Shown here: piece by piece, positions 1 through 11,596 of the stretch
How the letters are laid out: every line of letters begins with the position of its first letter
How positions within the stretch are numbered: position 1 is the first letter of the stretch
Notes under the pieces: generated by a model
The model's input: only the letters and a program-made list of their open reading frames with translations
Database searches by the model: none
What the model was told of the DNA's origin: nothing
DNA from: Chelydra serpentina
Lineage: Eukaryota; Chordata; Testudines; Chelydridae
Assembly (NCBI GenBank): GCA_037349315.1
Contig: JBAIAC010000001.1
Coordinates: 31,620,001-31,684,000, forward strand
Reading direction: 5' to 3'
DNA length: 64,000 nt
Made by a program: the position numbers and the translations under genes

Positions 1-950
1 TGTGACATGCTCACAGTAATCTGTGTTGCTGAGGAGATGTGTGGCAGCGTTTTGTACTAACTGGCATTTCCTAAGCACTGATGGTTTCATGCCCAGCTAT
101 AATGACATTGCTGTAGTCCAGCAGAGAGGTGGTGATGGCATGAACAACTGAGGCCATGTCTTCATCCACCACAATGGGACAGAGCCTCCCGTCCAACTGG
201 AGATGGTAGAAAGCTTTACTCAGGGCCATTGTGATGTGGGAATTCAGCGTCAGCGAGGAATCCAACAATATTCCTAGGTTACAGACGAAATTGACCAATT
301 GTGGGTGTAAACTTTCAATCAAATGAAACTGCACCATGGCTGCAAATTCCTCCAAATACTTTCCTCTGACCACCAGTATCACTTCTGTTTTACTCAGGTC
401 TAGCTTCAGCCAGCTGTTCTTTATCCATGAGCTGATCTCATCCAAGCATTGGGCCAGCTTAGTGGTAGTGCTGCGGTCATATATGGTGAAGGATAGGTAG
501 AGCTGTGTGTCACCTGCATATTGCTGGCATTTGAGTCCGTGTTGTCTGACCAGTTCACCTAGTGGTTGTACATAGATGTTGAAAAGAACTAGAGAAAGAA
601 TTGATCCTTGTGGAGCCTACAAGTGAGGGGCCCAGTGGTGGAGATACAGTTTCCCATCACTACTATTAGGGTGCGTCCCTCCAGGAATGACTCAAACTAT
701 TTTAGTGCATTACTTTGGACTCTTGCCATCTCTGTCAGGTGAGACAGCAGTATCTTGTGATCAACAGTGTTGAACTCTGCAGAGAGGTCCAGGAGGATGA
801 AAAAGGATGTCTGTCCTCTACCCATTGACAAGAGGACGTCATCCATCAGTGCTGCTAAAGCATTGTCAGTTCCATGTCATGGCCTAAATCCAGATTGTGC
901 CAGGTCTAGAACTTTGGCTTCAGTTAGATAAGTTTTCCAGCAGGCTCAGT
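1..950 (-). mobile_element. L2/CR1-type LINE reverse-transcriptase relic
   Basis: Non-LTR retrotransposon ORF2 remnant, read on the minus strand. In pieces it encodes hallmark RT blocks. FILLDLSAEFNTVDH near 760-810 is the catalytic palm region. YAGDTQLYLSF near 505-535 sits where the family has YADDT, so the second catalytic aspartate pair is damaged. From about 445 down to 71 come SSWIKNSWLKLDLSKTEV, GILLDSSLTLNSHI and LDYSNVIIAG, the usual post-catalytic blocks. Stops and frameshifts (for example near 600-720 and 870) break it, so it is dead. The homologous reading continues to base 1, so the element probably extends beyond the window. Calling it L2 rather than CR1 rests on block wording and is uncertain; RT identity is firm. 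Confidence 0.88.
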
Positions 951-3340
951 CCTCTGCCGTGCCGCCTACTGTAGAGTGATATAAATGGGCCGTTCTGATG
1001 CTCAGAATTGAGCCCAAATTCTTCTTTCAGCTACACAAGTTGAAATCTGGAGTAACTCCACTGGAGTTACTTTGGATTTATAAGAAGCCTCCCATGTAAA
1101 TTGAGGCAGATACAGGACTGCTCTGAGTTATATCCACTATGGCAGCCACGTAGGAACTGTTCAGCTGATCCAGGACTGCTAGAACACGACATCTCTAGCC
1201 ATACACCTCCCACACCTGGAATGCGCCAGAGGTGCCAGGAGCAGGTGACAGAGCTGCTATGCCAGCTTCATGCCATTAATTCCCAGCTGCCACTGATTGG
1301 CAAGTGGGATGGATTAGTGCCAAAGGTCTTTCCCAGGGAGAAACACTGATCAAACTCCGCAAAAGCATAGGCTTGATTCTCCACTGCTTTGCACCTTGTG
1401 CCATCATTTACGTCTGAGTCAAGTGAGTGGAAAGTGGATGTAAACACCTCCAGAGCAAAATTCTCCACTGAGCGCAGCATTTTACTCCCACCTTTCGGAG
1501 AAGTAAATGACCAGGCCAGGAGCAAGGCAGAGAAGAATCAGCTCAATTGAGGGTGAGATTCGGTGCTGCATCTCTAAAAGGTGCAGCAGCAGCACCCATC
1601 TTGCAGCCCAAGGGGAGGAAGGCATGTGGTGGCTCTAAGCCAAGTTTGCACTGGCCTGATCCTGGCAGCTCAGTGGTTCATGGTGTGACTTAGGCTGCTA
1701 TGGGAGCTGTCTAAATTGCAGTAGCCTTCTCAGGCAGTTCTGTGGGCCATAGCACTGCCTGGAATCTCTGCAGCGCAGCATGCTGCAGCTCCACCCAGAC
1801 ACTCACCCTCCTCCAGGGTTTGAGAGAGGATCCTTACAAGGCAACCTGATTGCCAATCTCCACTGTGCCTGTGCTGTTCTCCCCTGCCAGCTCTTTTACC
1901 TCGTGCAAAGGGGCTCAAGAGGGTAGAGGATCTTGCCTCCAGTGTTTGTGAAAAATCACTCAGATTCCTAATATCTGCTTTGGTTCTAGTGTACCCCTTG
2001 TTAGTCTCTATTCACAAACATTCATGTGAAATGCTTCTTGGTGATAGGGGTGTCAAGGGAATGGTTGTTCCTACCACTATGTATATTTGCATACAAATCA
2101 CAGAACTCCTGTATGAGAAAGAATAGTCACTATTCATTATTGGCTAGTCCTTAGTCACCATTTCTTTTGTGCTTTCCGCCTATTTAAAAAGTATCCATCA
2201 TCCAGCAAGGATGTAGAAACAATAACGTGATCAATCACAAATCACCACTAGCAACGAGCAACAGTCAAAGTGACCAGAGTCTGAACAACCCGTGGGTTGA
2301 TATTCATGCATCCATATTATATGCAAATAACGAAAACATTTGCTAAAACTAGGATTAGTCAGTGAGCGATTCATGAATTAAAAAAAGGACCAAATTCACT
2401 GGCTAATTTATTTGCAGTAAAGAATTCTACCATCTTTGAAGGAGAGTTAGAAGGAAAGCAGATATGGCTCCTTAATTGTAATGGTCATTACTGCACTACT
2501 CAAAAGAGAGAGACCACTACCTGGGCTGCTAAAATGCAGCCTCGGCAACACTACCCAATACGGTATTCATTTCTAACGTGCAGAGAAAATTTCTGCAGTA
2601 GGAATGTAATTACCAGAGACAGGGTTACCTAATAATTAATCAAATTGCAATTCTAATTGGAAAGGCATTTCCTTGCTGTCATCCCATGGGGGTGCATATC
2701 TTAAATTAATTTTTAAACCAGGGGGGAAAAAAGCCAACCGCGCATCTGTAATCCAGGCCTAATGCTCAGTTTGTTGCTATGATCAGATTAGAGGAGATTA
2801 TCACCGATCAAACCCCTTTCATGGAAGAGAACCTTTTAAATCCACCTCAGCATTGCCCTTATTAGAAATGAAGGAGAAAGGCTCCTTCCACTGGGAATAA
2901 AAAGAAACCCTTAATTCATAACTTGTCAGAAGAAAGGTGCTTGCCTCAGCACTGAACCCGGTTAGTTATGGCTCTAATTTACACAAGTGCAAGTCATCTT
3001 GGCAAAAGAGACGATACCTTTAAGTAATAATGAACAAGCATGCATCGGCAGAATAATAATCGTGGAATGAAAAGGTTACAGCAAGGATCGTGGTGAAGCT
3101 AAGTGCCTGCTCTAATTCCGCTGGGTGCTGTAACAACACGGGTCTGGAGTTGCACTTACAATATAAAATAACATTAGCATGGCAATTAAGACTTAATGGT
3201 TTGTGGAAGGAACTCTGCAAGACTTTATAAAAACATCCAAACTAGGCTGTATTCGAGTTTAGCTTCACTCTCTGTTTTTCTGGCTGTATCATCATCATTT
3301 TCAAAGGCAGGCTTCTCTTACGATACCATCTGTAATAATA
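951..3340. other. Mostly unique, gene-free stretch
   Basis: I see no gene here. About 1040-1075 holds a short palindromic motif built on CTCCACTGGAG, as in the small MITEs elsewhere in the window. 1530-1920 looks like old repeat-derived sequence that I cannot name. About 2180-2960 is A/T-rich, free of recognisable repeats and full of homeodomain-like ATTA/TAAT cores, which makes it a candidate conserved non-coding block, but conservation cannot be judged from one sequence. Confidence 0.4.
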
Positions 3341-3348
3341 GAGGCATC

Positions 3349-3428
3349 AGGCCAGATCCTCGGCTGCTGTAAACTGGTGTGACCTCAATTGAGGTAGGCC
3401 AGTTTACGCCAGTTGCAGCATCTGGCCT
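3349..3428. mobile_element. Palindromic mini-MITE (about 80 bp)
   Basis: A short inverted-repeat element. The left end reads AGGCCAGATCCTCGGCTG and continues TGTAAACTGG; the right end is the approximate reverse complement, CCAGTTTACGCCAGTTGCAG then ATCTGGCCT. The centre has the usual CCTCAATTGAGG dyad. Related copies or fragments occur near 13948-14032, 16060-16130, 18890-19010, 36995-37080, 44892-44967 and 58495-58595. This is a common small palindromic repeat of reptile genomes. The transposase family that moved it cannot be told from the sequence. Confidence 0.7.
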
Positions 3429-3534
3429 ATCATACGTAGGGAGGAAAATGCTGACCCTGGAAAAATCCAGTTGGATTGGAAGCAGGAAAAACAAGTCACT
3501 AAGGGTAGATCCACAACGAAGACAGACTCAGTGT

Positions 3535-4205
3535 TGCAATGCCTAACTTTTAGGTGCCCTGGAACCTAGTGCAATGCACAGCCCTGAGTTAGATAGCCAG
3601 GCTCCCCACACAAGCTCTGGGGAGATTTAGATACCTAAGAATGAAATTCACAAACAGCCAGCAAGATGAACAGGGAGCCACCTACACTAGCCAATAACAA
3701 AGGCTGAGGAGACCGGTGAGGCTTAGCCCTCGCCCCTCAAAAGGAGCTAGGTGCTTAATGGGAAGTGCCTTCCTGTGTGTGGGATTCCGAGCCATGTACC
3801 CTCTCCTGGAGTTAGGTGCCTAAGCCAAGTCAGTCTTTACTCAGAAAAAAACAGAGGAAGTGGAGGTGGTCTCCTTAAACCCAATAGCTCAGTGGTTAGA
3901 GCACGCATGAATTCCCGCTCTGGCTGATGAGGATCAGGGACTTTGAACACACATCTCCCACTTTCTAGGGAGGGACTCTCTCAGTATCTCCTTTGAAGCA
4001 GTTCCCCTTTGTATAAAATACTTACATAATCGTTGCAGCAGAGACTGGAAACTGGGGCTCCCAGGAGACTGCCCTAATCACCAGCCCATAGAATCATTTT
4101 CTCTCCCTTTGGCCCACTGAATATCTGAGTACTAAGTGCTCTAATCACTGGTTGAAGGGAGGCACTACCTTCTCCTCCAGCTAGCCGGGGCCCAATCCGG
4201 TAGGC
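3535..4205 (+). repeat. Composite interspersed repeat with tRNA-like segment
   Basis: I recognise this as a degraded copy of a roughly 700-bp composite repeat common in turtles. It has 'taggtgcctaa'-type motifs in its first half (3545-3560, 3640, 3745, 3815-3825). A tRNA-like start follows near 3884-3902 (ATAGCTCAGTGGTTAGAGC, matching a pol III A box), then text typical of the family ending in 'gtgctctaatcactgg' near 4137-4153. The B-box part is missing or deleted, so this is not a tRNA gene. Confidence 0.6.
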
Positions 4206-5980
4206 ATGCTGAGAGAGATTTGTGACAGAATCTGTTTGGGAGCTAGCCCACACCTGTGGAACTTGTGCCCCGCAAGAGACTCAAGCCACCATGCATCCCA
4301 TTACAGTGAGAGTGAAATGCGAGTCTCCCGTCCCCAACTTAACTTTCCCACAACAACCAAAAGATAGTAAGAGTGAGAGAAAGAGAGAAAGCAAAATCCA
4401 GCCCAATACCGCTCTTTAGAATGTGTTAGGAAGTCATATACCAATCAGATAGGGGAGGTGTAAATGGCTGGAGCAAAACAGAACCATAGAGTTAGAGCAT
4501 ATCAAGATTTCCTGAAATGTGAGTTTTATTTGAAAATTTTAAAGGTTTTTTTGGACCACTTATAGAGCTTCTCAAAAGCTTTCCATTCACATTTTGAAAT
4601 GTTGATATTTTTCAGATTTTTGGGGGAAAAAAATCCCAGAATGTTGTTTTTTCCCCCAGTACCTCAACAAATAATATATATATATATGACACACACAGAG
4701 CAGAAGATGTATCCTGCAGAATACAGATATGTATGTGGTGGAACTGGGTATATATGTAGTGAGCTGAGATATATACTCAGGCTTGGATAAAATAAAATCT
4801 GCCCTAAAACATTGCCCAAAATGGACATGAAAAAGTTGTCTTGTCTTAATTGTCCCGCTGGATCGGTGTGTTTCTGGTTGCTGGCACAGCAGTGGTGCTG
4901 AAATATGGAGAGACAGGCTATTTTTCCAACCCGAGTAGGATCAGAAGATGCTCAGGAATCTCTCGAGAGAGCCTGTGCTTGCAATCCAGTTTGTATTTTG
5001 GTGGATCAAAAAGCTCTGACCACATATTATCCCAACGCCTTAAGTGTTAGCCACACCAAACCAATGAACCTACTGAGATTCACCCAGCATGCATTCTAAC
5101 ACAAGTGACGTTACAATACTTACGAAAGCATTTGTGCTTTGTAACATGCTATTGCATCATGGGATGGGATGTGAAACTGAATTTTACTCAGCAGAGTTAT
5201 GTTCTGACACATCTTGGGTACTACAGGCTCATGGCTATTCCGATTAAAGTCAATTACCAAAATCCCATTGACTTCACTGGAGAAAGAACTAGAGCTCAGG
5301 AAATTAAAGATGTGACTTGGAGCCCATGGCAGTTTTGGATCAAACCCTAACTTGTGATGAAAATCCCATACAGAACGGATGGTGAAGTGACAGTAAGATG
5401 GCAATGATTCCACTCCTGTAGTATTGTTCCACATTCTCCCTGTATTCACAAGGTATAACTTACATATAGGGATCCTGGTCCAGAGCCCATTGAAATCAAT
5501 AAAAAAAAATCCTATTGATTTCCATGGATTTTTGACCATGCTTAGAGTGAAAACTGGCAGCAAGGGGGTATCCCACCTCCCCTTCATTCACATATCAGGT
5601 TTATAGATTCCTCTCCTGGGGATGGAGGCTCTGAGACACCAGTTGAATACATGACCATGTTCATCCATATATTGGCAATGGATTTATTCTTTTAATTACA
5701 AAAGACAGATTTCAGAGGTCACTTTTTCTGTTCGGAGAACCTTGAGGGAGGGTAGGGGGTGTATGGTACAAAGAAAATGTCTTTCCTGATGTACTCTTCT
5801 AATGACGCAATCTTTGTTTTATTTCCGTCAGTTCCAAATTCATCCATATAGTTCCTAAAACAGGGGGAAAAAACCCACCAATATACGACAAAAGGAAGAA
5901 AACAACAACAGAAACCCCACTGTTAAGTACTGAAAAGGGGATAATATTTACTACTCAAAAAGAAATATCCTGCAGCAATA
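4206..5980. other. No gene seen; minor repeats
   Basis: Contains a short (TA)n tract at 4672-4688, an AT-rich stretch near 4500-4640 resembling the GAAAATTTT-type repeats seen later, and palindromic 'cccattgacttcactgg' motifs near 5262-5282 and 5487-5530. The longest antisense reading frame (5120-5587) matches no family I know and overlaps these motifs, so it is not called as a gene. Confidence 0.4.
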
Positions 5981-5984
5981 AGGG

Positions 5985-6635
5985 AGCGGGGACCTCATAA
6001 GAGTCTTTAAATATGTTAAAGGCTGTTATAAAGAGGACAGTGATCAATTGTTCTCAGTGTCCACTGAAGGGTGGACAAGAAATAATTAGCTTAATCCACA
6101 GCACGAGAGCTTTAGGTTAGATATCAGGAAAAAAACTTTCTAACTACAAGCATAATTTAGTACTGGAATAAGCTTCCAAGGGAGGTTGTGGAATCCCTGT
6201 GTATGAAGTTTGTAATAACAGGTTGGACAAACACCTGTCAGGGATGGTCTAAGGGCTTGTCTTCACTACCCGCCGGATCGGCGGGTAGCAATCGATCTAT
6301 CGGGGATCGATTTTTCGCGTCTCATTAAGACGCGCCTAATCGATCCCCGATCGCGCTCCCCGTCGGCGCCGTAAACCCACGTCATCGACCGGCGCAAGCG
6401 GAGTCGACGGGGGAGCTGCAGTGATCGACGCGCCGCCGTCTTCATGGTCAGGTAAGCCGATTACGATACGCCGATTTCAGCTACGTTATTCACGTAGCTG
6501 AATCTGCGTATCGTAGATCGACCCCCCTCCCCTAGTGTAGCCCTGGGCTAAGTTTACTTGGTCCTGTCTCAGAGCAGGGGCGTGGACTAGATGACCTCTC
6601 AGGGTTACTTCCAGCCCTACGTTTCTAGGATTCTA
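5985..6635 (+). mobile_element. CR1 LINE 3' end, split by a MITE
   Basis: The 3' portion of a CR1 non-LTR retrotransposon. 5985-6249 matches the CR1 3' region, including the stretch ending in 'ggttggacaaacacctgtc' and 'agggatggtcta'. 6549-6635 carries the CR1 tail 'ggactagatgacctctcagg' and 'cttccagccctacg', closing with the TTCTAGGATTCTA-type terminus. The two halves join cleanly if 6253-6548 is removed, so the MITE inserted after CR1 was in place. No coding capacity remains. Compare the CR1 tail at 32489-32570. Confidence 0.9.
6253..6548 (+). mobile_element. Harbinger-type MITE (296 bp), TAA duplication
   Basis: Non-autonomous DNA transposon. It starts GGGCTTGTCTTCACTACC and ends TAGTGTAGCCCTGGGC, imperfect inverted ends of about 16 bp, and is flanked on both sides by TAA (6250-6252 and 6549-6551). 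A 3-bp TWA duplication is characteristic of PIF/Harbinger transposons. The interior is unusually CpG-rich (tcgatc and cgatcg motifs), suggesting a young copy whose CpGs have not yet decayed. The closest relative is the antisense copy at 56896-57192, which begins with the same 18 bases. No transposase is encoded. Confidence 0.88.
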
Positions 6636-8960
6636 CAACATGTCCTCTATATTTATATAGCAAACATGACAGCAGGCTGCGATGGAAGTGGTATAATCAT
6701 CATAAAAACACACAGAGAAGACCACATCCCCAGTTCTGGTTGGGCCACGCTTAGCAGTTAGCACAGGACTGGGGATGGGGGTGGTGGTGGGGAGAAAGGT
6801 GGCTGGAAGTTGCCTTTCTGCTCCTGAATCTCAGCCCAACCAGCGGGTGAACCAGCTACAGCAGTCCTCTGTGCTGTCTACAGCAGTTCCATAGGGACTG
6901 CTCTGTCAGCTGAGGAACACTCGCTACCACTCATTTGTGCCTCTGGCCATGCCCCCAGCCCACCTAGGAACATACCTGCAGCACAGGGACAAGGACTAGG
7001 TGAGAAGTAGCCAGTAATGCCTGTCAGAGATGCTTATGATTTCCTTTGCTTTGCTGGAACAGGCCTTGGTCTGAAATAGCTTGATGTTGGTGACATGCTG
7101 CAAAAACCATCTATTTGATAGGGGTTTTTGAGAAGGTGCAGGGTATGGTCCTGGAATGATGCGGGTGTGGTAGAATGCAGCTTTTTCTAGTTAGTTAGTG
7201 GGCCACGTTGAGTTGATTTCTTGTCTCAATGTTTGCCTTTTAATGCTGCTCGGGTATCCTGCTGTAATGCTAATTACACCTCCAGTCCCTTAGAGCCTTT
7301 GCATTAGTGTATTTTTATTATTTAAATCCAAATAAATAAAAATAAATGAAGGGATGGAGCCAGGGGCCAAGAGGGCTTTTCCTCAGCATCATAAATATTC
7401 ATGTTCAGGTCAACCTAGTCAGTCAGTCAAAGTATTATTCCCATTTTTACCGCAGAGGACAGAGAGGTTAAATGAACTGCCCAGGGATCACGGAGGGAGC
7501 CAGTGTCAGAGGTCAGAGAAGACTGCAGGAGCGCCTTGATGCTAATCTTGGGCTCAGATATGCTGATCTCAACTCGCCCTCTCTCTTTAATGTTGCTTGA
7601 ATAGTTAAACAGTTCCCATTGCTTTCGACTTCAGAGCTGGCTGAATTTTAAGGGTCCCATTAACCTCCAAATCTTTATCATCCATAACCGCCCCTTTCCA
7701 CTGAAGGCAGACGTCTGACATTAAAAAGACCTAGTTGTTTCCACTTCACTGCATGGTCCTCTGCTAGAAACAGGGCCCGTGCAAGAGAGAGGAACAGCCA
7801 GAAAAGCAATGCAGGCCTGCTTAGAGGATTTAAATAGGAACTCGGTGTCTAAATTCCTTGCAGGATCTGGGCTGCAATTTTTATGGGAGGGCAAGATCTG
7901 TGGGTACCAATAGATATCTTTGATCTCTGCCCATCCACATTCTCTCACATCCCTGGCCCGTGACATTTCTAATATGCCCATCACTATGGTGAAGACACAA
8001 CGGGGCGCCGAAAGGAAGTTGCTACTGCTTTGCTGAAGCAGCAGGGCAGAAATTTGCTAGGCAACGTCCATCTTAAGGTTCGCTGCCCTGGGAATGGAAC
8101 ATGCCACCTAGGGCAGCTGTTCCCTACAGACCCTCCTACCATCTCTTCCCTCTTCCTGTTTCCCCGACAGGGAAAGCTGCCATGGCTACATGGAGCTCAG
8201 CTTCTGTGTTGTGGCAGGCTACTGCTCGGTAGCCATGGTTGTGTCTCAGACTAACTTGATATGGATTTTCTCCTTCACACTATGCACGGGAGATGAAACC
8301 ATGGCCCTAAAGTAAACTCAATATCAGCGAGTACTTTACACTCAGAGAATCATCCCTGTTCGGTGCATTTGATAACTGAGTGCCAAATGCATCCCTCTAT
8401 CAAGTACTCCCTTTAAGTGAGCTTCCCTGCTTTTCACTCTGTCTGCTGCTCTGCTGCCTGGAAAACCATCTCTTAAACAGGTCTAGTCCCCTAGCAGCTA
8501 TATTCCTTTAAGTGCATGCCACTGAAGCAGGAGGGATTGACGTATTCAATACCAAAGCATTGTTACTGCCTTTGATCTCTGAATCAAGGGAAGCAAAAGA
8601 GGATTGTCCAGCCCAATCACTCAGCCCATTAGCTTGCACACGAGCTCTGAGGGTTAGTTCCTGGAGCAGAGGAATGTGGCTTTACTTAGTCTTGAGAAAT
8701 GTCAATATGCTCTGTTAGCCCCTGAGCTACCGGATCACACTGCAGTGGTGCTTGGGCCTTGGGAAAGGTGATGAATCTGGTACAAAAGACAGCAGATCTA
8801 CTTTGCCACTGGAGCAGTTAGTTGGGTAGTGGGTCTCATCCTACCCCAAGGGATAGGCTGAAGGTCCATAGCCAGGCACTGTAACTGCTGGAGCCCATGT
8901 GCATAGCATATGTAGTAAAAGACTGTATGGCCACCTGTTGAAGATCATGCCAATTTTGTG
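6636..8960. other. No gene seen; one MIR fragment
   Basis: Mostly unassigned sequence. The only family I can name is an antisense MIR fragment near 7425-7530 (its own entry). 6770-6800 is a G-rich simple tract. 8260-8960 shows nothing recognisable. Short reading frames here have no family signature. Confidence 0.4.
7425..7530 (-). mobile_element. MIR-like SINE fragment
   Basis: Antisense MIR core: 'tattattcccatttttac' then 'gacagagaggttaaatgaac', 'tgcccagggatcacgg' and 'gagccagtgtcagaggtcag'. This is the reverse complement of the MIR segment that reads through 'tgtaaaatggg'. It is an old, diverged tRNA-derived SINE remnant. Confidence 0.65.
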
Positions 8961-8966
8961 ATCTTG

Positions 8967-9168
8967 GGGCCAGATTTTTAGAGGTATTTAGGCTCCTAAA
9001 GATGAAGCTAGGTGAAAATCCCACTAGGTACCTAAATGAAGCACTGTAGATGCCTACCTCCCATTGACCTTCAAATTCCTCATTGCATAACCTGCTAAAG
9101 TGCTTTTGAAAACCTCACTAGACACTTAACTGCACTTAGGCAAATAAACACCTCTGTATATCTGGACT
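8967..9168. mobile_element. Palindromic MITE-like repeat
   Basis: Starts GGCCAGATTTTTAGAGGTAT and ends with the inverted counterpart 'acacctctgtatatctgg'. The interior has repeated 'aggcncctaa' and 'aggtacctaaat' motifs. This matches a family of roughly 150-200 bp in turtles built on 'taggcacctaa' motifs. The duplicated target site is not clear. Confidence 0.6.
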
Positions 9169-9468
9169 TTGGTGACCTTGTCACCAGACTCTTAATATTC
9201 TGGGACCAGGATCCCTAGAGGACTGCCTTGCCTTGCTGATCTTTGCCTGCCCTCAGCGGCTCTGTTCCTCAGGAACAAGGAACCAGTCTATCTCAAAGGT
9301 GAAGCTGAAGCACAGTAGACAAGACTTTCTTGGGGGGGCTGGCCTGACTGTGGGCAGTTGATTCCCAGGATCTAAGGGTGACCATCAACCTGACCACCTA
9401 AATGTAAATCCTATTTCTTTGAACACGATTTCCAACAAAGCCGCTCAATCTATTAGCATCTCTAGGAC

Positions 9469-9808
9469 CATGGGTGGCAGATATAATAGGCCAGGGAAGG
9501 CTAAGCCTCCCCTAACCCAGGCCGTGGCCCTGCCCATGCTTTGCCCAGTGGGCGGGGCTCTCCCTCTGCCCCAGAACTGGTTGGGGTTCAGCTTAGCCTG
9601 GCGCTCAGAGCTTGGCCAGCCAGCCGGTTGGGCTGGTGTGCTGGTCAGCCAGCAGCCCAAGGCGGTTCAGCTGGGGCTTCTCCAGCAGTGGGGGAGGGGG
9701 AGTTCTCAGGGCTCTGGTGGGCAAGGGGGGGAGGGGCAGGGGCTTGGGCAGAAGGACCAGGGCCCATGGGCTAGTCTTCCTGAAGGGGGGGTTCATCCGC
9801 CTCCCATG
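9469..9808. mobile_element. GC-rich hAT-like non-autonomous element
   Basis: A 340-bp GC-rich insert with inverted ends CATGGGTGGCAGAT (9469-9482) and, reversed, CATGGGAGGCGGAT (right end), 12 of 14 matching. Flanking octamers TCTAGGAC (9461-9468) and ACTAGAAC (9809-9816) agree at 6 of 8 positions, consistent with an old 8-bp hAT target duplication. Several overlapping reading frames in this block simply reflect GC-rich sequence without stops. Confidence 0.6.
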
Positions 9809-10634
9809 ACTAGAACACAAACACAGGTTAAATGATCAAAAACCACCTGGGGAAAGAAGGACACACTTTACTAACTACTGACGTAAGTCACCTTGTAATT
9901 TTTTATTTATTTTAACTCTACCGGGTGTTCGAATAGCTGTGAGATGGGTGCAATATAACTACCTGAATAGAACAAAACACACTAGAATATCAGGGCCAAT
10001 GGCCACTTGAAACTATTTCAGTGAAAGGATTAAACATTTATGGAAAAAATGATAGCATCTACAGCTATTCTTGCTAGTATAAACATTCAAAGGGCTGTTA
10101 GTCCTCCCGCTCCAGGACATAAAGATCCTAATATTGCCAACACCAATGACTATATTGCAAGTCTTGCTATATTTGATGTCTTTCTTAAACCCTTAGCTCC
10201 TGGAGTCATGCTATTTTGATAATGTCAGCTTCATTGTAAAAATAAATCCAATAAGTCTCTAGCCCTCTTGGCTGTAGGGAGAAACTCAAGACTTAAGGCT
10301 CAGGGACCAGAAGGCAAATAAAAAGAACCCTACACTCATTATTTGTAATATCTCATGATTTTTTTAATTTGGGGGGGGAGATGATTTATGAAATTTGAAT
10401 GCTTGAGGTTCGCTGTTTTGTTCATTACATTGGGCCAGGAAGAAATCACATCCCTGCTCCCTTTTTCAGAGTAGAGCATTACACAGTCAAAGGCATCCTA
10501 CTGGCCTGCCGTCTTGTGTAGCATCTGGCAGGGTTGGAGAAAGGCCATAGAATCATCTAGCAGAGACAGGCATAACACAATCCAATGGCTGGAAGTTGCT
10601 AGACAAATTCAGATTGTTAAAATTGTTTGCTTTA
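9809..10634. other. Unassigned, AT-rich sequence
   Basis: No coding or RNA signal. Contains a G8 run at 10371-10378. Nothing else recognised. Confidence 0.35.
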
Positions 10635-10817
10635 TTTCCAGTGAGAGTAATTCCCCATTGGAACAATTTACCAAATGTCAATTTTAAAATCAAGATTGGA
10701 TGTTTTTCCAAAAGATCTGCCTGAGGAATTATTTTGGGGGCGGTTCTAGGACCTGTGCTAGGTAGGTCATACTAGATGATCACCATGGTCCCTCCTGGCC
10801 TTGAAATCTATGAAATT
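10635..10817 (+). mobile_element. CR1 LINE 3' tail
   Basis: Diverged CR1 3' end. Landmarks are 'ccattggaacaatttacc', 'aaatcaagattggatgttt', 'gaggaattattttggggg', 'actagatgatcaccatgg' and the closing 'tggccttgaaatctatgaa'. It is a different CR1 subfamily from the tails at 6.6 and 32.5 kb. It is truncated at its 5' end, as is usual for CR1. Confidence 0.8.
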
Positions 10818-11594
10818 AGAAATTTAAAAATCTCTAGGACCATGCAGGGTGATACCCCATAGTACATTCTCTAGCGCTCTGTCCAATGCAATGTTACATG
10901 ACTCAAGCTATGGTGTTCCCATCATTTTCCACTGCCTGCTAGACCTCACCTTTTGGCGTAGTATAATAGATTGTACCTTTGTTCTGCACCAGTGTGGCAT
11001 CCCCCCATTCCTATGTTCTAAGCCATTAACTGGATAGTATCTTGCCTTCCGTGCTAAGGGGACAGGATTTTACAGGACAGAAAAAGGTTTAAGGTTAACT
11101 AACCTCTTCAAGGAGATTACAAGTAATGTGATGAGACACGCCAGCTGAAAAGGGCCTTTGGGCTCCTGTGAATGGGAGCAGCTTGTCTTAGCCTCTGCCT
11201 CCCCTCCTTCCCCCCTGGGACTTCGTCACCCAGAGGACAGACCAGGCATGTGAGAGTGTGCCTTGCTTGCACAGGATGATGTTGGCTTGTTCCCACCAGT
11301 GTGTGTTTTGGAGCCATCTGGTGTGAATTAGCCAGGATTAGAGACATGACGAGGGCCAATCCCTCCTTGATGTTTGTGTGATCCTTCGAGAGTGCCCTCC
11401 TCACATGCTGGGAAAATTCAAGCAATGAGGGGAGCTGCTAAGAGCAGAGGAAAAGCCATTCCCTATGATCCCACTTGGATGGGTACAGCCCCTTCACGGG
11501 AAGGCCTTGCTCCTGACAGCCCTTGGATGGCACACAGTACCAAAGAAATTGGGAGGGGGGCACTATGTGAGCACACAAAAGGATAAGCACTAGT
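10818..11594. other. No gene seen
   Basis: Unassigned sequence. The antisense frame at 11117-11425 has no recognisable domain. Confidence 0.35.
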
Positions 11595-11596
11595 TA

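Noticed and set aside
3880..3960. Possible tRNA gene at 'agctcagtggttagagc'
   Set aside because: The B box and acceptor stem are missing and it is embedded in a composite repeat.
5120..5587. 155-residue antisense reading frame
   Set aside because: No domain or family signature, and it overlaps palindromic repeat motifs; length alone is expected by chance in 64 kb.
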